Assembly: GCA_002167365.1 (NCBI GenBank)
Contig: NHCU01000018.1
Location: 1 to 8,336 of the forward strand
DNA from: Betaproteobacteria bacterium TMED41
GTDB lineage: Bacteria > Pseudomonadota > Gammaproteobacteria > Burkholderiales > Burkholderiaceae_A
DNA: 8,336 nt
Direction: 5' to 3'
Of the stretch, positions 5,121 through 8,336 are shown in pieces. Position 1 is the first letter of the stretch. Each line of letters starts with the position of its first letter. The position numbers and the translations under genes are program-made. The notes beneath the pieces were generated by a model. It saw nothing but the letters and a program-made list of their open reading frames with translations, made no database searches and was not told the origin of the DNA.

Positions 5121-6574
5121 CGCTCCACATCCATACCCAGCTGAGTTTGATTTAGCCAACTACTGTATGAAACCTGAGAATCAACATTTTCTAAATTCGA
5201 GTACATTTTTGGAAGACTATCAGTAACGGATGAGGAAGAAGGTTTTGGAATATATGAAGTTTCTAGAAAAATCACTAGAGAACCATTTCCACCAAGATCA
5301 AGTTTTTTCATTTCCCTGACTGCAAAATCATGATCAAAAATTTCATCTGTTTTTCCAGTTAGAGCATTTTTATATTTACCAAGATTTGCGCTCGGGTCCA
5401 AACGATTTATTGTCATAGTCTCAGACAGTTCAGCAAGAAGGTTGTTTCTCTCTTGCTCATCTGCAGATGAGTATAATTTAATCCATTCACCAGCGGCTTC
5501 ATTTGCGGCGGCAGCCATTTTTTTTAATTTCAAATCAGAGCCTATCTGGGGCTTAACTACCTGAAAAGGGATCGGTTTAGATTCGTATTTTTTTATAATT
5601 CTTGCAGAAATATTCAACTTAGGGTTAATTTCAAGCAAATCTGTATTTTTACCTTCTTCGATAACTTCAGCATTTCGTAACGCAGTTCTAAATTTTGGAC
5701 TATTCAAAGCATCTAATTCTTTATCTTTAAGTGAAGAATCAACAAGTAATTGGCCGAAGCGAAAACCATTAACATTACGAAGTTTTAAATTAAATGAATC
5801 GGCAGTAGGGTTCAAGCTCTCACTCTCTTCGTAAACGGAATTTGCAATTTCTTCCAATTGATCAGATTCCTCAACGATGATGAATTCTAAATCGTAACGA
5901 GCAGGAACCTGAAACATATTTTTATTGAGGTTATAAAAATTTTCAATATCTTCGTCAGTTATTGATCCATCATTTTCATAACTTAAAGAGGAAAAAAACT
6001 TGACTCTTATTAAACGATCTTCATTTTCTGCCTGTGCCATCCTTCGTGCCACTGATCTGGGGACGAATGCAGTTCCAGATATTGCAGATGGTATAGTTCT
6101 CAGGGCCAAATCACTCCTAACACCAGATTCGAACAAATCAGCCCTTGTACCTCTTTGTTCAAGTAAATTCTGTGCTTTTTTTAAGTCAAATATTCCATCT
6201 GTTTGAAATTGAGGTATTGAACTAATGACTGATTTAACCGCTTCATCTGAAACATGAATACTCAAATCTTGGGTTACAACTTTTATAATTTCACGATTAA
6301 TCATATCATCTAAAGTTACTTCTCTGGCAGATTGAGAGTTAAAGACCTCTTCAGGCAAGTCCTGACCAATCCGCTGTTTAAATTCGTCAATAAGCTGTTG
6401 ATGTGCAACTTCCCACTCTCTTTGAAAGATATCTTTTCCATTTACGGTTGCTACTATGATTCCAGTTGCAGGATTTATCCTATCCCATGCGCCTACAACA
6501 ACAAAAGGAGGAACCACTAACAACAAAAGCAAAACCAGCAGTAATTTTTTTCTCTCTCTTATAAGTTCAAACAT
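5075..6574 (-). CDS. ppiD: PpiD-like periplasmic folding chaperone lacking the parvulin domain
   Basis: PpiD is an inner-membrane-anchored periplasmic chaperone acting near the Sec translocon. The first 30 residues give the family start, a short basic cytoplasmic end (MFELIRERKK) and one membrane span (about 11-29). A SurA-N-like chaperone region follows: NGKDIFQREWE (45-55), DDMINREIIKVV (89-100), and FVPRSVARRMAQ (170-181). Next is ITDEDIENFYNLNKNMFQVPARYDLEFI (about 205-232), which normally precedes the parvulin domain. Here it passes within about 10-20 residues into the segment usually found after that domain (SVYEESESLNPTADSF, then SPKFRTAL, GKNTDLLEI, PFQVVKPQI). No HILV, GGDLG or GYHII parvulin motif is present. 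At 499 residues it is over 100 shorter than typical PpiD. The ATG at 6572-6574 is preferred over the TTG at 6587-6589, because it gives the usual MFxxIR start. A CATAAT at 6608-6613 could be its -10 box. Its stop lies within mnmH. Confidence 0.85.
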   Translation of the reverse strand: MFELIRERKKLLLVLLLLLVVPPFVVVGAWDRINPATGIIVATVNGKDIFQREWEVAHQQLIDEFKQRIGQDLPEEVFNSQSAREVTLDDMINREIIKVVTQDLSIHVSDEAVKSVISSIPQFQTDGIFDLKKAQNLLEQRGTRADLFESGVRSDLALRTIPSAISGTAFVPRSVARRMAQAENEDRLIRVKFFSSLSYENDGSITDEDIENFYNLNKNMFQVPARYDLEFIIVEESDQLEEIANSVYEESESLNPTADSFNLKLRNVNGFRFGQLLVDSSLKDKELDALNSPKFRTALRNAEVIEEGKNTDLLEINPKLNISARIIKKYESKPIPFQVVKPQIGSDLKLKKMAAAANEAAGEWIKLYSSADEQERNNLLAELSETMTINRLDPSANLGKYKNALTGKTDEIFDHDFAVREMKKLDLGGNGSLVIFLETSYIPKPSSSSVTDSLPKMYSNLENVDSQVSYSSWLNQTQLGMDVERYSERLVSPSSVSSE

Positions 6575-6832
6575 ATACCAACACCACAAAATTTAAATAT
6601 TTTTTAAATTATGAAACTTAATAAAATAAATTAAAGAAACTATAAATTTGCTCATTAAGTTTTCACAAACAGTCTACAAGTTTAATTCTATTTAAATCTA
6701 AACTCAACTTAAAGGTACTCAATAGTTTCGAAATTTTGAATAAATTTTTTTTAGAAAACCTATTTGATTTATGAAGAGAAAAAAACATCAAGTCAATGCC
6801 AATAAAGTAATTACTCATGAATTTTAGAAAGT
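6575..6832. other. AT-rich intergenic region between helicase 3' end and ppiD start
   Basis: About 260 bp of very AT-rich sequence with no convincing gene. A minus-strand frame of 69 codons (6663-6872) is rich in Phe/Lys/Ser/Leu, starts inside the helicase gene and has no recognisable domain, so it is left out. A possible -10 box for ppiD (CATAAT, minus strand, 6608-6613) is the only regulatory hint; no clear -35 box or other stem-loop was seen. Confidence 0.5.
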
Positions 6833-6860
6833 AAAAAAAACTTTTAATAAAGCAAAAGTT
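6833..6860 (-). terminator. Intrinsic terminator of the Pif1-like helicase gene
   Basis: Read on the minus strand, AACTTTT (6860-6854), an 8-nt loop and AAAAGTT (6845-6839) form a perfect 7-bp stem, extended by a possible G-T pair, followed directly by a T tract down to 6833. The helicase TAA stop (6846-6844) lies at the loop/stem boundary, so the stem forms within the last codons. The stem has only one G-C pair, so the hairpin is weak, but the T tract is long and the position is right. Confidence 0.55.
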
Positions 6861-8160
6861 CATTTTGACCAATAAATTTATTTATCTCTTTATCAAAAAT
6901 TACATCATCTTTTTTTAAATCCCTGATCAAATAAAGTCCTTGAATAGATTTAACTCGGCTTAAAGCAACATACGCCATGCCATGAGAGAATGCCCCCATA
7001 TCAAAATCTACCGCTGCTTTTTCAAACGTTTGTCCTTGACACTTATGAATAGTAGCTGCCCAGGCCAATTTTATGGGGAATTGTCGAAATGTTCCTACCA
7101 CTATTGGCTCATATTCATCTCCGACTAATTGATAATCCCATTTCTCCCATACTTCCTCGTCAATAACATGTAGTTTATTCGCAATTTTAACAATAATCTT
7201 ACTATCTTGTATTTTATGAACAAATCCAATTGTCCCATTCACCCAGCGGCCATTACGATCATTTTTTATCATCATCACTTGTGCACCAGCTTTTAAACGG
7301 AGAACTTCTTCGGTTGGCATTTCATTCTGATTAAAATTTCCAGTTATTGAAGCGCAGAATGTAAACTCTGGATTCTTAATTTCACTAAGTTTCTTGGTAT
7401 TTATTACATTTGTTCTCCTGTTTGTTGGAGCCAGAACAACTAATCCCGATGGTATATCCTCAATCTTAGAAACAACTCTTTCATTGACATAATTCAAAAT
7501 CTCCTCGGTAATACGATCTCTTCTGATTTCCTCCAAAACTTCAATAAATTTTTTATCCCTCTGCCTAAAGACCCTATCCAATTCTGCAAAAAAAGGATCT
7601 ATATTTAAATAAGATTTAGAATTAAAAAAATAGGCTCCGTCTGGATAACAAGAATCAAGGGCCTCTTTTTCTGAAGCATTTACAATAGGTGCCATTTGAA
7701 AAACATCTCCAACAAAAAGCATTTGAACTCCACCAAAAGGTAATTCATTTTTTCTATTCATTCTGAGTGAGCGATCAACTGCGTCAAGTAAATCAGCTCT
7801 TACGAGAGACACCTCATCAATAACAATTAAGTCTAATTTATTAATCCATAGATTGTTCTTTAAAAATTTAAAGTCATTTTTTTTATTTGGAATTCGATGT
7901 GGTAGTCCAAAAAAAGAATGAATGGTTCTACCTCTACCTTTGACAGCAGTTATACCTGTAAGAGCGAGTATTTGTATTTTTTTTGAGGAATTAATCCTCA
8001 AGTACTCAATAAATGTTGACTTGCCAGTTCCTGCTTTTCCTGTGAGTAAAAGATGCGTGTTTTTATTTTCAATTTCGTCAAATAAATTCAAGATTTGTCT
8101 GTTTAGATAAAAATCTTTTGGTAACTCAGTCTCACTGTCTAATTTGGTTAAATTTGTCAT
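6844..8160 (-). CDS. Pif1/RecD2-like SF1B DNA helicase
   Basis: This is an ATP-dependent 5'-3' DNA helicase of superfamily 1B, Pif1-like by motif content. In 438 residues all core motifs are present in order: Walker A GKAGTGKST (41-49); motif Ia LALTGITAVKGRGRTIHSFFGL (65-86, the Pif1-type TIHSFFG); Walker B VIDEVSLV (113-120); motif III FVGDVFQMAPI (149-159); motif IV LDRVFRQ (194-200); KLAWAATIHKCQGQTF (364-379); and motif VI AYVALSRVKSIQGLYL (396-411). The protein is close to a bare helicase core: no N-terminal nuclease, HRDC or long C-terminal extension is seen. Eukaryotic Pif1 unwinds G-quadruplexes and resolves stalled forks; the job of bacterial single-gene versions is less clear, so a role in replication or repair is inference. 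The ATG start is preceded only by a poor GAAGATA Shine-Dalgarno candidate. The gene stands alone, with an intergenic region and possible terminator on its two sides. Confidence 0.92.
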   Translation of the reverse strand: MTNLTKLDSETELPKDFYLNRQILNLFDEIENKNTHLLLTGKAGTGKSTFIEYLRINSSKKIQILALTGITAVKGRGRTIHSFFGLPHRIPNKKNDFKFLKNNLWINKLDLIVIDEVSLVRADLLDAVDRSLRMNRKNELPFGGVQMLFVGDVFQMAPIVNASEKEALDSCYPDGAYFFNSKSYLNIDPFFAELDRVFRQRDKKFIEVLEEIRRDRITEEILNYVNERVVSKIEDIPSGLVVLAPTNRRTNVINTKKLSEIKNPEFTFCASITGNFNQNEMPTEEVLRLKAGAQVMMIKNDRNGRWVNGTIGFVHKIQDSKIIVKIANKLHVIDEEVWEKWDYQLVGDEYEPIVVGTFRQFPIKLAWAATIHKCQGQTFEKAAVDFDMGAFSHGMAYVALSRVKSIQGLYLIRDLKKDDVIFDKEINKFIGQNELLLY

Positions 8161-8186
8161 CGTTAAATGATACTATCTTCCGTATA

Positions 8187-8214
8187 TTGCACCATTGATG
8201 ATTAATACTATAAT
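8187..8214 (+). promoter_or_regulatory. Possible promoter towards a gene beyond the right edge
   Basis: TTGCAC (8187-8192), a 16-nt spacer and a perfect TATAAT (8209-8214) resemble a sigma-70 promoter pointing right. The -35 box matches only at TTG. The predicted start would give a leader of over 100 nt before the Shine-Dalgarno-like AGGAG at the window end, so another, nearer promoter is possible. Confidence 0.3.
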
Positions 8215-8327
8215 TCTTCAAGCCAAACCAATTTTTTGTATTTTTATCTTATACATCGTCAAATAAAAAACTTAAGATATATATTTAAAATATGATATTT
8301 TTAATTACTTACTAAATATATATTGTT

Positions 8328-8332
8328 AGGAG
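8328..8332 (+). promoter_or_regulatory. Possible ribosome binding site of a gene starting at or beyond the edge
   Basis: AGGAG stands four bases before the end of the window, after about 165 bp of AT-rich non-coding DNA. It is as good as the dapD site and suggests a rightward gene whose start codon lies just outside. The gene itself is not visible. Confidence 0.35.
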
Positions 8333-8336
8333 TGAT

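Noticed and set aside
6575..6589. Start of the ppiD-like gene at the upstream TTG (6587-6589)
   Set aside because: The extra residues WCWY are not part of the family start, and the ATG at 6572-6574 gives the usual MFxxIR N-terminus.
6663..6872. Minus-strand 69-codon frame between the helicase and the ppiD-like gene
   Set aside because: It starts inside the helicase gene, crosses that gene's terminator, and is a low-complexity Phe/Lys/Leu/Ser sequence expected by chance in AT-rich DNA.

Overview
The window looks like a piece of an AT-rich (by eye roughly one-third G+C), compact bacterial genome. Gene content points to a proteobacterium, most likely betaproteobacterial (Burkholderiales-like or a streamlined aquatic relative). 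The SMC head and coiled-coil start, the DUF1178 protein, the dapD-yffB pair, MnmH and the PpiD N-terminus all resemble that group. This assignment rests on remembered family sequences, not on a search, so it is moderate confidence only. No mobile element, CRISPR array, rRNA or tRNA gene was recognised.

Layout. (1) 1-1820, minus: the 5' half of smc. Its reading frame ends inside a 34-bp inverted repeat that starts at base 1, which looks like a fold-back junction rather than a natural gene end. (2) 1821-1954: divergent promoter region between smc and queF. (3) 1955-3581, plus: queF (preQ0 reductase), dapD (succinyl-DAP pathway) and a small ArsC/YffB-like protein, with short gaps (31 and 12 bp), probably one transcription unit. 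(4) 3599-4036, minus: a DUF1178 zinc-ribbon-like protein, convergent with yffB. One nucleotide separates its start codon from the divergent mnmH (4038-5120, plus; tRNA 2-selenouridine synthase). (5) 5075-6574, minus: a PpiD-like periplasmic foldase whose 3' end overlaps mnmH by 46 bp and which appears to lack the parvulin domain. (6) 6575-6832: AT-rich intergenic DNA. (7) 6844-8160, minus: a compact Pif1/RecD2-type SF1B helicase ending in a stem-loop/T-tract terminator. (8) 8161-8336: intergenic, with a Shine-Dalgarno-like AGGAG at the right edge that may belong to a gene just outside.

Functionally these are mostly housekeeping genes: chromosome organisation (smc), tRNA wobble-base modification by two separate routes (queF for queuosine; mnmH for selenouridine), lysine/diaminopimelate synthesis (dapD), envelope protein folding (ppiD-like) and DNA maintenance (helicase). 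I found no convincing new multi-gene system. The two items most worth checking are the domain-deleted PpiD and the fold-back inverted repeat that truncates smc.
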